Shown here: in pieces, positions 7,488-16,771 of the stretch
Numbering within the stretch: position 1 is the stretch's first letter
Layout of the letters: the number at the start of each line of letters is the position of its first letter
DNA from: Pristimantibacillus sp052113225
GTDB taxonomy: Bacteria > Bacillota > Bacilli > Paenibacillales > Paenibacillaceae
NCBI RefSeq assembly: GCF_052113225.1
Contig: NZ_JBFRCT010000009.1
Coordinates: 255,182 to 319,181 of the forward strand
Direction: 5' to 3'
DNA length: 64,000 bases
Notes under the pieces: generated by a model
What the model was told of the DNA's origin: nothing
The model's input: only the letters and a program-made list of their open reading frames with translations
Database searches by the model: none
Program-made: the position numbers and the translations under genes

Positions 7488-9230
7488 TTAGTTCACACTG
7501 CGTGATGGCAATGCTTTAATCCTCTGCTCGTCGGGGGTGATGAACAAGGTCTTCTGATGATCATAGATGACGAAACCGGGCTTTGCGCCGCTTGGCTTAC
7601 GGACATGGCGGATAAAGGTGTAATCGACCGGGATCATGCTGGATTCCCGAGCCTGGCTGTAATAGCCCGATAACATAGCAGCTTCCTCGAGGGTTACATC
7701 ACCGAAATCACCGCCGCGGATAACCACGTGGGAACCCGGTATATCTTTGGTATGCAGCCATACATCAGAAGGGGAAGCGAGCCGGTTTGTTAAGTATTCG
7801 TTTTGCGTATTGTTCTTGCCTACATAGATGCTGACACCTTCTGACGAGGTGTAGCAGAGCAGGGTCGGCTTTGCCGCTTTTTTGCGCTTCGGGCCACGTT
7901 TGACCTTATTTCGAAGATACCCTTGCTCTACAAGCTCTTCTCTAATTTCCTCGATATCAGCAAGAGACGCATTGTCGAGCTGCTGCAGCAGTGTCTCCAT
8001 GTAAGTGATCTCGTCTTGAGCGATGGCCATTTGTTCCTCAACGACTGCTATACTGTTCTTTTGCTTTGTATACTTGCGGAAATAACGCTGGGCATTGTCG
8101 GATGGCGTAAGCTGCACATCAAGATCAATCTTGACGATAGCCTGCTCCTCATCGTAGAAGTTGATCAGTTCGACCGAATTATCTCCGCGGTTAATCTGGT
8201 GCATATAAGCTGTTAACAGTTCACCGAGCACACGGTATTTATCCGCATCTTGAGCTTCATCAATCGTTTCCTGGAGCTTTTCTATTTTCTTCTCGTTCTT
8301 CGCCTTTTCATTCTGAACGAAACGAATCAGATCAAGCGCACGCTGCTTTACAGTGTCACGCTCTGCTTTATCCCCATAGAAGGCTTCCAGGCATTCGCTT
8401 ATTGTTGCGTATGACTCAGACGAGCCCTGGATATGAGTAAGCGGCGTAATAGAGAAGAAGGCTTTGCCATTGGCATCAATGGCAATTGTTGGATTATAGA
8501 CATGGTCCCGTACTTCGTTCATGAGAGTCTGGAAGCTGCTCCAGAGCGAACCGCTCCCGGTTTCTGCACGATATACGATTTCTTTTGCTAACAGGGGGCT
8601 AAGCCCGCTGAACGATTGTACAAGCTGCCGCTGAGGAGGTAATACCTCGGCTCCTTCAGGAGCATCTTTCTGTGCTATTGCGGCTTGAAACTGGTCCTCA
8701 TTCATCATTTCGAGCGGATCAGCTTTTCCTTGGTCAGGAGGGGCGGTATAGCGGCTGCCTGGCATAACAATCCGGAACGAACTGATGGCAGGCGTCACAT
8801 GATGAATGCCGTCGTGTATCGTACCTGTTGACGGATCCAGCAGAATGATATTACTGTGGCGTCCCATAATTTCGATAACAATTGTTCTAAATGAAATATC
8901 GCCCAGCTCATCCCGATGCCTTACATCCATATGAACGATTCTCTCGCGTCCAACCTGACGAACCGCTTCGATCGTAGCTCCTTCGCAATATTTGCGCATA
9001 AGCATGCAGAACATTGGCGCTTCCATGGGATTGACGTGGGTTGCGCTTGTCCAGTGTATACGGGGATAAGTCGGATTAGCGGATATGAGCAGCTTGCCTT
9101 GAGCGCCTGCACCACGAATGCTGAATACGAGCTCATTGTTCGTTGGCTGGTGGATCTTATGAATGCGAGCGCCAATGCAGCGCTGTAACTCTTCTACTAG
9201 TGCGTGTATAACAATGCCGTCTAAGGCCAT
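7488..9230 (-). CDS. rqcH: RqcH/NFACT family protein (FbpA-like), ribosome quality control
   Basis: The protein has 580 residues with ATG at 9230 after AAAGGAG. The N-terminal NFACT-N domain starts MALDGIVIHALVEEL, a coiled-coil middle follows (about 290-430, Lys/Glu-rich), and an NFACT-R domain closes it (GSHVVIRGG, then AAMLSGYYSQARESS). In B. subtilis, RqcH binds stalled 50S subunits and recruits tRNA-Ala to add C-terminal Ala tails that mark nascent chains for ClpXP. Older annotation calls it fibronectin-binding FbpA. It corresponds to yloA and is divergent from the P-type ATPase, as yloA/yloB are adjacent in B. subtilis. The IS remnant lies just past its stop codon. Confidence 0.92.
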   Translation of the reverse strand: MALDGIVIHALVEELQRCIGARIHKIHQPTNNELVFSIRGAGAQGKLLISANPTYPRIHWTSATHVNPMEAPMFCMLMRKYCEGATIEAVRQVGRERIVHMDVRHRDELGDISFRTIVIEIMGRHSNIILLDPSTGTIHDGIHHVTPAISSFRIVMPGSRYTAPPDQGKADPLEMMNEDQFQAAIAQKDAPEGAEVLPPQRQLVQSFSGLSPLLAKEIVYRAETGSGSLWSSFQTLMNEVRDHVYNPTIAIDANGKAFFSITPLTHIQGSSESYATISECLEAFYGDKAERDTVKQRALDLIRFVQNEKAKNEKKIEKLQETIDEAQDADKYRVLGELLTAYMHQINRGDNSVELINFYDEEQAIVKIDLDVQLTPSDNAQRYFRKYTKQKNSIAVVEEQMAIAQDEITYMETLLQQLDNASLADIEEIREELVEQGYLRNKVKRGPKRKKAAKPTLLCYTSSEGVSIYVGKNNTQNEYLTNRLASPSDVWLHTKDIPGSHVVIRGGDFGDVTLEEAAMLSGYYSQARESSMIPVDYTFIRHVRKPSGAKPGFVIYDHQKTLFITPDEQRIKALPSRSVN

Positions 9231-9387
9231 GAGGTTGTATCTCCTTTAATATATGTCTTTCTCTATCATGCCATAGTTAAAGCAAAAACTTAAGTCCTTA
9301 AGTGGGATATTTTGCAGTTTGTCCGAATACATTTAGGCTTGAGAGGCTGTCCGAGAGCGCTCGGCATATACGGGAGGGAGTCGTACA

Positions 9388-12168
9388 ATGGAACAAATGA
9401 AATGGCACCAAATGGAGGCGGGCGATCTGGCGAACACGCTGGGCAGCTCACTTGCGCAAGGGCTGAATGCATCGGAAGCGGCGGAAAGACTGTCGAATAA
9501 CGGCCGGAATGAGCTGGCGGAGGGCGAACGGATTTCGCCGGTTATGCTTTTTCTGAATCAATTTAAAGATTTCATGGTGCTTGTGCTAATGGGCGCTACT
9601 CTAATATCGGGCCTCCTCGGAGAATACCTGGATGCTGTCACGATCGTGGCGATCATTGCACTAAATGCGGTTCTCGGATTCATTCAGGAATTCCGTGCAG
9701 AGAAATCCCTAAGTGCCCTCAAGGAACTGTCTGCACCAACGGCAAAGGTGCTCCGCGCGGGAGAACAGCTTGTTATTCCAGCCAAAGATCTTGTGAAGGG
9801 GGATATTGTCCTGCTTGAGAGCGGAGACCGTATTCCGGCCGATATCCGGCTTCTCGAGGCAAACAGCTGTTATGCGGAGGAATCCGCGCTGACAGGGGAA
9901 TCTGTACCGGTAGGTAAACATGCAGCTGCTATCCATGAGGCTGAGCTGCCGCTAGGTGATCAGCGTAACTTGGGCTTTATGGGTACGATGCTTACCCGCG
10001 GTACAGCTAAAGGTGTTGTTGTTCGGACAGGCATGGACACGGAAATGGGTAAAATTGCAGGACTCATCCAGCAGACGGAATCAATGGAAACGCCGCTTCA
10101 GCACAGACTGGAGCAGCTTGGTAAAATACTAATCGCCGTGGCGATTGGACTTACTATCATGGTCGTTATAGCCGGTATCTTGCATGGACAGCCTGCCTAC
10201 GGCATGTTCCTTGCAGGGGTCAGCCTTGCTGTTGCAGCCATACCAGAAGGTCTTCCAGCTATTGTTACCATTGCACTCGCGCTTGGTGTACAACGTATGA
10301 TCAAACGGAAAGCAATCGTTCGAAAGCTGCCTTCTGTGGAAACGTTAGGCTGCGCATCTGTCATTTGCTCGGACAAAACAGGAACGCTGACGCAAAATAA
10401 AATGACCGTAACCAATTTATGGCTTGGTGGCCGTCATCTTAAGGTAACTGGTGAGGGCTATGATCCATCAGGGGCGGTGTTCGAAGAAGGCGCAGCGGTT
10501 GATGTGAAGCATGATATTTCGCTTAAGCGGCTTCTGCAGATCTCGGCTCTTTGCAACAATGCTACGGTTACACAAGTCGAGCAGCAGGATTCGAAGAAAC
10601 GGAAGAGCAAGGAAATACAAGAGGAATGGGTGCTCAAAGGCGATCCAACAGAAGGTGCGCTTACTGTACTTTCGGCCAAGCTGGGAATGTCGGCTAAATC
10701 GCTGGAAGGCTTATATAAGAGGGAAAAAGAGTTTCCTTTCGATTCGGAACGGAAACGGATGAGCGTTGTCGTATCGCATCAAGGCGGCCGCGTCATCTAT
10801 ACGAAGGGCGCATCGGATGTTCTAATGGATCACTGCAGCTATGTACTGTGGGATGGCAAAGTCGTACCTTTCACCGCAACCTTGAAGAAGAAATGTGCTG
10901 AAGCTGCTGAAGAAATGGCACAGTCTGCTTTGCGGGTGCTTGGCCTCGCTTACCGTGATCTTCGCAGCGGCGAAGCAATGGAGACAGAAGCCGATGTGGA
11001 GTGCCAGCTTGTATTTGTTGGCCTGACCGGTATGATCGACCCTCCGCGCCGCGAAGTACGTGAAGCGATTGCTACTTGCCGCCGTGCCGGCATCAAAACG
11101 GTTATGATTACGGGCGACCACCAGCTTACTGCCGAAGCGATTGCGAACCAGCTTGGCATTATGCCTCGCGGCGGTGTCGCAATGAGTGGAAGACAGCTTG
11201 AGAATATGACAGACGAGCAGCTAGACCGTCACGTTGATAATATTTATGTGTATGCCCGCGTATCCCCGGAACATAAGCTGCGGATTGTCAAATCACTGCA
11301 GCGAAAAGGACATGTCGTTGCGATGACAGGGGATGGCGTTAATGATGCACCTGCTATCAAAGCAGCCGATATCGGGATTGCGATGGGGATAACGGGGACG
11401 GATGTATCGAAGGAAGCTTCTGCACTTATCCTTAGCGATGACAATTTTGCAACGATTGTGTCTGCGATTGAGGAAGGCCGGAGCATTTATGAGAATATCC
11501 GCAAGTTCATTCGTTACCTGCTAGCTTCTAACGTTGGCGAAATATTGACGATGTTCCTGGCTATGATGGCCGGACTGCCGCTGCCGCTGGTGCCGATCCA
11601 GATCCTGTGGGTCAACCTTGTAACAGACGGATTGCCTGCTATGGCTCTAGGTGTTGACCAGGCTGAAAAGGATCTTATGCAGCAGAAGCCGCGTTCAGCC
11701 AAAGAGAGTGTCTTTGCAAGAAGGCTTGGCTGGAAAATCATCAGCCGTGGTGTATTAATAGGCGTTTGTACACTTGGTGCGTTCTGGATCACCCTGAAGA
11801 TGGCTCCAGGTACAGCCGCAGAGCAGCTCACCAAAGCGCAGACTGTCGCTTTTGCCACATTGGTTCTTGCCCAGCTTATTCACGTCTTTGACTGCCGCAG
11901 CTCGCGTTCGATTTTCCATCGTAATATGTTTCAGAATCGTTATTTGGTGCTCGCCGTCCTGTCGTCTTTAATCCTTATGATCGGCGTCCTGTACATTCCA
12001 ATGCTTCAGCCAATCTTCAAGACTGTACCGCTTTACTTCCGTGACTGGTGCCTTGTCTTTGTAGCTGCCGGCATTCCAACATTCCTAATGGGTATTGGCA
12101 GTGTTCTTGGCACAAGCAAGCCAAAAAGCAAGCAAGCCAAAATGTCGTTCAAATATAAAAATGTATAA
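9388..12168 (+). CDS. Calcium-transporting P-type ATPase (SERCA-like, type IIA)
   Basis: The 926-residue ATPase starts at ATG 9388 after GGGAGGGAG. Landmarks in order are the cation-ATPase N-terminal domain, the actuator motif LTGES, M4 PEGLPA with the ion-binding glutamate, the phosphorylated aspartate D329 in SDKTGTLT, the nucleotide-site KGAS, MITGD, the hinge TGDGVNDAPA, and M5-M6 (NVGE and NLVTDGLPA). The helix residues fit Ca2+-coordinating SERCA-type pumps. It is equivalent to B. subtilis yloB, which exports Ca2+ in sporulation. Substrate Ca2+ (possibly Mn2+) is inferred from family. It is divergent from rqcH. Confidence 0.9.
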   Translation: MEQMKWHQMEAGDLANTLGSSLAQGLNASEAAERLSNNGRNELAEGERISPVMLFLNQFKDFMVLVLMGATLISGLLGEYLDAVTIVAIIALNAVLGFIQEFRAEKSLSALKELSAPTAKVLRAGEQLVIPAKDLVKGDIVLLESGDRIPADIRLLEANSCYAEESALTGESVPVGKHAAAIHEAELPLGDQRNLGFMGTMLTRGTAKGVVVRTGMDTEMGKIAGLIQQTESMETPLQHRLEQLGKILIAVAIGLTIMVVIAGILHGQPAYGMFLAGVSLAVAAIPEGLPAIVTIALALGVQRMIKRKAIVRKLPSVETLGCASVICSDKTGTLTQNKMTVTNLWLGGRHLKVTGEGYDPSGAVFEEGAAVDVKHDISLKRLLQISALCNNATVTQVEQQDSKKRKSKEIQEEWVLKGDPTEGALTVLSAKLGMSAKSLEGLYKREKEFPFDSERKRMSVVVSHQGGRVIYTKGASDVLMDHCSYVLWDGKVVPFTATLKKKCAEAAEEMAQSALRVLGLAYRDLRSGEAMETEADVECQLVFVGLTGMIDPPRREVREAIATCRRAGIKTVMITGDHQLTAEAIANQLGIMPRGGVAMSGRQLENMTDEQLDRHVDNIYVYARVSPEHKLRIVKSLQRKGHVVAMTGDGVNDAPAIKAADIGIAMGITGTDVSKEASALILSDDNFATIVSAIEEGRSIYENIRKFIRYLLASNVGEILTMFLAMMAGLPLPLVPIQILWVNLVTDGLPAMALGVDQAEKDLMQQKPRSAKESVFARRLGWKIISRGVLIGVCTLGAFWITLKMAPGTAAEQLTKAQTVAFATLVLAQLIHVFDCRSSRSIFHRNMFQNRYLVLAVLSSLILMIGVLYIPMLQPIFKTVPLYFRDWCLVFVAAGIPTFLMGIGSVLGTSKPKSKQAKMSFKYKNV

Positions 12169-12300
12169 ATATTACTGACGGGAAAAAGTGCAAATCATGA
12201 TCGGAATTATGAATAGCGTTTCGTCAGGCTTTGCTGTATGCTAAGAAAAAAATGATAGCTTGATTCTTACTAATTAGCTGCAGTAAAGGGGAACCTTATA

Positions 12301-13131
12301 ATGAAATTTACAAAAATGAATGGTTTAGGAAATGATTTTATCGTAGTAGCAGGCGAGCAACAGCTGCCTGGTAATGTAGCAGAGCTGGCAGTCAATTTGT
12401 GCAACCGTTTCTTCGGAATCGGAGCAGATGGACTTGTCTATATCCTGCCATCGGAGATTGCGGATTTCCGCATGCGTATTATCAACTCCGACGGTTCGGA
12501 AGCTGAGCAATGTGGCAATGCCATTCGCTGTGTAGCGAAATATGTATTCGATAATGGCCTGACGAATAAAGAAGAGATCAAGATCGAAACACTTGGTGCT
12601 GGTGCACAAACCGTTCAACTGTCGATATCGGACGGTAAAGTCCAATCCGTACGTGTTGATATGGGTGAACCGATTCTGAATGGTCTGCAAGTGCCAACAA
12701 CCGTTGATGCAGAGCGTGTGATTGAGCATCCAATCGAGGTTGACGGACGTGAATTCCGTTTCACAGCCGTATCGATGGGTAACCCGCATTGCGTGATCTA
12801 TGTGGATGATGCTGCAAACTTTGATCTTGCAACTTGGGGACCGAAGCTGGAGACACATCCTATGTTCCCACGTAAAATCAATGTCGAGTTCGTGACCGTG
12901 ACATCGCGTGAGCACACGGAAATGCGAGTATGGGAACGCGGCGCAGGCCCAACACTTGCTTGTGGTACTGGCGCATGTGCAACGGTTGTTTCATCCGTAT
13001 TGAACGGATTCACGGAGCGTACAGCTATTGTATCGCTTAAAGGCGGCGACCTGACGATTGAATGGAACGAAGCAGATAATCATGTTTATATGACAGGACC
13101 TGCAGCCGAAGTGTTCCGCGGTGAATGGTAA
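12301..13131 (+). CDS. dapF: Diaminopimelate epimerase
   Basis: This 276-residue enzyme starts at ATG 12301 after AAAGGGG. It interconverts LL- and meso-diaminopimelate for lysine and peptidoglycan synthesis. Both catalytic cysteines are visible, C71 in EQCGNAIRC and C221 in LACGTGACA, within the two mirror-image halves of the fold. Length and motifs are normal. It is followed after 9 bp by the methionine/folate gene, so the two are probably co-transcribed. That placement between the yloB-like ATPase and remA differs from B. subtilis. Confidence 0.95.
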   Translation: MKFTKMNGLGNDFIVVAGEQQLPGNVAELAVNLCNRFFGIGADGLVYILPSEIADFRMRIINSDGSEAEQCGNAIRCVAKYVFDNGLTNKEEIKIETLGAGAQTVQLSISDGKVQSVRVDMGEPILNGLQVPTTVDAERVIEHPIEVDGREFRFTAVSMGNPHCVIYVDDAANFDLATWGPKLETHPMFPRKINVEFVTVTSREHTEMRVWERGAGPTLACGTGACATVVSSVLNGFTERTAIVSLKGGDLTIEWNEADNHVYMTGPAAEVFRGEW

Positions 13132-13146
13132 TAGGGAGAAATGAAT

Positions 13147-15036
13147 ATGAAGCCCGATTTGAGAACGAAGCTTAAGCAGCGTATCTTAACCGGGGACGGC
13201 GCGATGGGAACCTATCTGTATCAGATGGGGTTCCCTGTCGGCGTTTCTTATGAAGAATTGAATATGACCCGTCCGGATGTTATTGAGAGCATCCATCGCC
13301 GGTATTATGAAGCAGGAGCTCGCGTCATTGAGACTAATACGTTCTCTGCCAATTTGGTCAAGCTGTCCAAATACGGCTTGGAGTCCGAAATGGAAGCGAT
13401 TAACCGGGCAGGAGCTCGCATCGCCAAAGCGGCCGCGGGTTCTGATGCTTATGTGGTAGGTGCCGTAGGCTCAATCCGGACAGGGAAGCTGAAGGACCTT
13501 AATGATTCTGAAGTAAGTGATGCATTTGAGCGTCAGCTTGATGCATTGCTTTTGGAGGGTGTGGACGGCATCTTATTCGAAACGTTCTACGAATTGGATG
13601 AGATGCGCCTTGCACTTGGACTAGTCCGCAAAGTTTCTCAAGTGCCTATAATCTGTCAATTCGCGGTCGAAGACGTTGGCCGTACACAGGACGGTACGGG
13701 GCTTATGGATGCTTTCACACTGCTGAAGAATGAAGGGGCAGATGTGGTTGGCTTCAACTGCCGCAGCGGCCCTAACGGTATTATGCGGGCGGTTGATGCG
13801 ATTGGTGGTCCGGTAGACCTGCCCCTGTCTATCTTCCCGAATGCAGGTATTCCGGATTATGTAGACGGGAAATATACCTATTCGGCTGGACCGGATTATT
13901 TTGCCGAAATGGCATTACGTTTTGCAGACCGCGGAGCACGGATTATTGGCGGATGCTGCGGAACGACGCCAGAACACATTGCTGCCATGGCGAAGGCGCT
14001 CAAAGACTATACACCTCAAGGCGATGCGACTGCTGTTGCAGTTGTTCCTGAACCGGAGGTTATTGAACTATCGGAGCAGACAGAGGTTGTGAAAGACGCT
14101 TCGGAGGAACGTCCGGAGGCTCCAATTTTGTTGGAACCTAATCTTGTCGATATCGTAAAGGTAAGACATACGGTCATCGTAGAGCTGGATCCTCCGCGGG
14201 ATCTGGATATTACAAAGTTTATGGTTGGAGCGGCTGCGCTGAAAGCTTGTGGAGCGGATGCCATCACGATGGCAGACAACTCGCTTGCAGTCACACGCAT
14301 GAGTAACTTGGCGCTGGCAGCACTTGTGAAGGAAAAAGTCGGACTGCGGCCGCTTGTTCATATTGCCTGCCGCGACCGGAACCTGATCGGCACACAGTCA
14401 CATATGATGGGCCTTGATGCGCTTGGCATCGACCATGTGCTTGCTGTCACAGGCGACCCGGCAAGATTTGGCGATCTGCCCGATTCAAGTTCGGTGTACG
14501 ATCTGACCTCGTTCGAGATGATTAAGATGATCAAACAATTGAATGAGGGGATCGCATTCTCGGGCAAGCCGCTGAAGCAAAAAGCAAAATTCATTGTAGG
14601 TGCAGCTTTTAATCNCAATGTGAAGCATTTGGACAAAGCCGTACAGCGGCTCGAGCGTAAAATCGCTTCCGGAGCGGACTACATTATGACGCAGCCGGTT
14701 TACGATTCGGTGTTAATTGAAAAGATGGCAGAAGCGACCAAGCATCTGTCTGTACCGGTATTCATCGGCATTATGCCGCTTGCAAGCGGGCGTAATGCGG
14801 AATACTTGCATAACGAGGTTCCGGGGATCCAATTGTCTGACGAGGTTCGGAAGCGGATGGCAGGTCTGGAAGGCGCTGCGGGAAGAGCGGAAGGCGTACA
14901 GATCTCGCAGGAGCTGCTTGATACAGCACTTCAGCATTTCAACGGGATATACTTCATGACACCGTTTATGTTCTACGATATGGCTGTTCAATTGACGGAC
15001 TATGTATGGGTGAAAACAGGGGTAAAAAGACACTAA
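13147..15036 (+). CDS. Bifunctional homocysteine S-methyltransferase / 5,10-methylene-THF reductase
   Basis: The N-terminal half (to about residue 290) is a zinc-dependent homocysteine methyltransferase with GDGAMGTYL and the zinc cysteines in GFNCRSG and GGCCGTTPEH. The C-terminal half (from about 340) is a MetF-like FAD reductase (ELDPPRDLD, TGDPARFGD, DYIMTQPVYD). Such YitJ-like fusions couple reduction of methylene-THF to methionine formation. ATG 13147 is preferred over ATG 13141, because AGGGAGA sits only ~2 bp from the latter and 8 bp from the former. An ambiguous base at 14615 lies in a codon CNC where family conservation (FNPNVKH) predicts proline. Confidence 0.92.
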   Translation: MKPDLRTKLKQRILTGDGAMGTYLYQMGFPVGVSYEELNMTRPDVIESIHRRYYEAGARVIETNTFSANLVKLSKYGLESEMEAINRAGARIAKAAAGSDAYVVGAVGSIRTGKLKDLNDSEVSDAFERQLDALLLEGVDGILFETFYELDEMRLALGLVRKVSQVPIICQFAVEDVGRTQDGTGLMDAFTLLKNEGADVVGFNCRSGPNGIMRAVDAIGGPVDLPLSIFPNAGIPDYVDGKYTYSAGPDYFAEMALRFADRGARIIGGCCGTTPEHIAAMAKALKDYTPQGDATAVAVVPEPEVIELSEQTEVVKDASEERPEAPILLEPNLVDIVKVRHTVIVELDPPRDLDITKFMVGAAALKACGADAITMADNSLAVTRMSNLALAALVKEKVGLRPLVHIACRDRNLIGTQSHMMGLDALGIDHVLAVTGDPARFGDLPDSSSVYDLTSFEMIKMIKQLNEGIAFSGKPLKQKAKFIVGAAFNXNVKHLDKAVQRLERKIASGADYIMTQPVYDSVLIEKMAEATKHLSVPVFIGIMPLASGRNAEYLHNEVPGIQLSDEVRKRMAGLEGAAGRAEGVQISQELLDTALQHFNGIYFMTPFMFYDMAVQLTDYVWVKTGVKRH

Positions 15037-15336
15037 ATCGTCTGATTTCTCTTTTTCTCTTGTTCGTTTCTATAAAATCCTTTAAAATATATAACAACGG
15101 ATCGAGCATAACCTGTTTGGTCTGCTATATGATGCTCTGGACAGGCAGTGCAGCGTATAGCAGCAGCGGGTGAAGGCGCGGCGCGGAACGTATGCTCCGG
15201 ACTTTTTTCGTCAACAATAGTGCAATGGTTCTGTCGTTATTTGGTAGATGAAGTAATTCGTCGGCCATTTACATTTATACAAATAGATTTGATTCATATG
15301 GGAGTTGCACGAGGAAGACCGGAGGGGGAACCTGAC
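15037..15336 (+). other. Long leader of remA, no gene
   Basis: After the promoter at 15060-15088 about 250 bp precede remA. TGCTATA (about 15121) can pair with TATAGCA (about 15155). An open frame reaching back to 15148 in phase with remA has no ribosome site and is not family-like. The yicC/yloC gene expected here in B. subtilis is missing. Confidence 0.5.
15060..15088 (+). promoter_or_regulatory. SigA promoter of remA-gmk-rpoZ
   Basis: TTGTTC (15060-15065) and TAAAAT (15083-15088) lie 17 bp apart, shortly after the preceding gene's stop. Confidence 0.65.
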
Positions 15337-15597
15337 TTGGCTATTAAACTTATTAATATTGGCTTCGGCAATATCGTTTCGGCCAATCGCATTATTTCAA
15401 TTGTTAGTCCGGAATCGGCTCCGATTAAACGGATTATTCAAGAAGCACGTGACAGACATATGCTGATTGACGCGACATACGGAAGACGCACGCGTGCTGT
15501 TATTATTACAGACAGCGACCACGTCATTTTATCGGCGGTGCAACCGGAGACGGTAGCACATCGTTTGTCGACTAAGGATGACGATAACGACGAATAG
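15337..15597 (+). CDS. remA: RemA family extracellular-matrix regulator
   Basis: The protein has 86 residues. The TTG at 15337 lies 8 bp after GGAGGGGG (15321-15328) and gives the conserved start LAIKLINIGFGN, which decides the start against longer frames. RemA forms ring-shaped oligomers that bind DNA and activates matrix and osmoprotectant genes in B. subtilis. Length and the IDATYGRRTRAVI segment match the family. It lies directly before gmk, as in B. subtilis, where it is ylzA. Confidence 0.93.
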   Translation: MAIKLINIGFGNIVSANRIISIVSPESAPIKRIIQEARDRHMLIDATYGRRTRAVIITDSDHVILSAVQPETVAHRLSTKDDDNDE

Positions 15598-15610
15598 TAC
15601 GGGGAGTATT

Positions 15611-16231
15611 ATGGATAAGGGATTGTTAATTGTATTGTCTGGACCTTCTGGCGTAGGAAAAGGAACCGTTTGTTCCGTTTTGCGTCAAAAGGTGCCTGAG
15701 CTTGTTTATTCCGTTTCGGCAACGACACGGAAACCTAGACAAGGTGAGATCGATGGCATTAATTATTTCTTTAAGTCAAGAGAACAATTTCTGGATATGA
15801 TTGCTAACGATGCCCTGCTGGAGCATGCCGAGTACGTTGGCAACTGCTATGGTACCCCGCGTGATTTTGTAGAGAGTACGCTGGCAAGCGGCAGAGACGT
15901 CATTCTGGAAATTGAGGTTCAGGGTGCTTTGAAGGTGAAAGAGAAATTCCCTGAAGGCGTGTTTGTCTTCTTGTTGCCGCCGTCACTTGACGAGCTTAAG
16001 TCGCGTATTACAGGCAGAGGAACAGAAACGCAAGACACAATTAATAACCGAATGACGGTTGCAGTTGAAGAAATGAACTTAATCCGTCATTATGATTATG
16101 CGGTAGTTAACGATGAGATTGATGCCGCATGTCATCGTATTCAAAGTATTATTGTAGCTGAGCATTGCCGCAGAGACCGGTATTATTCTCATTTGGGAGA
16201 AATGCCATCTTTGCAACCCGAGAAAGCCTGA
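15611..16231 (+). CDS. gmk: Guanylate kinase
   Basis: This 206-residue enzyme converts GMP and ATP to GDP and ADP. The P-loop GPSGVGKGT is at residues ~11-19, followed by SATTRKPRQGE (GMP-binding) and a LID region with RGTE. ATG 15611 follows GGGGAG and gives the usual N-terminus; an upstream in-frame ATG at 15578 would overlap remA and adds nothing conserved. It belongs to the remA-gmk-rpoZ unit, and GMP kinase activity also limits (p)ppGpp substrate pools. Confidence 0.95.
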   Translation: MDKGLLIVLSGPSGVGKGTVCSVLRQKVPELVYSVSATTRKPRQGEIDGINYFFKSREQFLDMIANDALLEHAEYVGNCYGTPRDFVESTLASGRDVILEIEVQGALKVKEKFPEGVFVFLLPPSLDELKSRITGRGTETQDTINNRMTVAVEEMNLIRHYDYAVVNDEIDAACHRIQSIIVAEHCRRDRYYSHLGEMPSLQPEKA

Positions 16232-16246
16232 GCGAGGTGAAGAACA

Positions 16247-16456
16247 ATGTTGTATCCATCGATTGATGAAATGGTTAAAAAGGTAGACAGCAAGTATTCG
16301 CTCGTTGTGGCGGCTTCGAGACGTGCACGTATGCTGCGTAATGGTGAGAAATCCGAACTACGCAACCCGAAATCCCGTAAGTTTGTTGGCGTTGCCCTGG
16401 AAGAGATCTATCACGACATCGTGATTGTTGAACAAACAGAAGGCAAAGAAGACTAA
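16247..16456 (+). CDS. rpoZ: RNA polymerase omega subunit
   Basis: This 69-residue protein starts at ATG 16247 with GAGGTGAAG upstream. It begins MLYPSIDEMVKKVDSKYSLV and carries the omega signature VVAASRRARML. Omega assists assembly of the beta' subunit of RNA polymerase. It is the last gene of the unit, ending before a strong terminator, the same place as in B. subtilis. Confidence 0.95.
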   Translation: MLYPSIDEMVKKVDSKYSLVVAASRRARMLRNGEKSELRNPKSRKFVGVALEEIYHDIVIVEQTEGKED

Positions 16457-16474
16457 TAAGAGGTATTGAAGGAT

Positions 16475-16508
16475 AGGATGGGGCCAATGGCTCCATCCTA
16501 TTTTTTTT
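16475..16508 (+). terminator. Terminator after rpoZ
   Basis: AGGATGGGGCC (16475-16485) pairs with GGCTCCATCCT (16489-16499), and a run of eight T follows. Confidence 0.92.
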
Positions 16509-16530
16509 GATCTTTCTCCAAGCATATCTG

Positions 16531-16610
16531 GTTATGTCCGTTTTTGTTTGAAATAATTGTTTTCAAAAACAAACAAACATGTTAACATATAAACAAACAA
16601 AAACAAATCT
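16531..16610 (+). promoter_or_regulatory. Candidate DeoR-type operator cluster
   Basis: TTTTTGTTTGAAA is followed by TTTTCAAAAACAAAC, then by further AAACAAACAAA-type boxes up to 16607. DeoR/GlpR proteins often bind repeated AAACAAA-like boxes, and such a regulator is encoded 160 bp downstream. No clear -35/-10 pair was assigned within it. Confidence 0.45.
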
Positions 16611-16628
16611 TAAACGGGGGAAAACAAA

Positions 16629-16658
16629 ATGAAGCAGTTGTTATGGGATACTTGTTAA
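16629..16658 (+). other. Nine-codon mini-ORF with good ribosome site
   Basis: ATG 16629 encodes MKQLLWDTC and stop. GGGGGAA (16616-16622) stands 6 bp ahead, an ideal position. It may be a leader peptide or the 5' remnant of a deleted gene between the operator-like boxes and the DeoR gene. Confidence 0.35.
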
Positions 16659-16771
16659 TTCGGCCTAACTTATTCTCGTAATAGACTTATATTCCTTCGT
16701 TGTATAATAAATAATATTTTAAAATATCGGTAGGTAATGGAAAAATGAGATGAAAGAGAAAGAGGTAGGCT

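Noticed and set aside
15148..15336. In-frame N-terminal extension of remA
   Set aside because: It has no ribosome site, is not like any RemA protein, and TTG 15337 with GGAGGGGG explains the start.
16692..16708. Full SigA promoter for the DeoR gene
   Set aside because: TATAAT at 16703 is good but no acceptable -35 stands 16-18 bp upstream.
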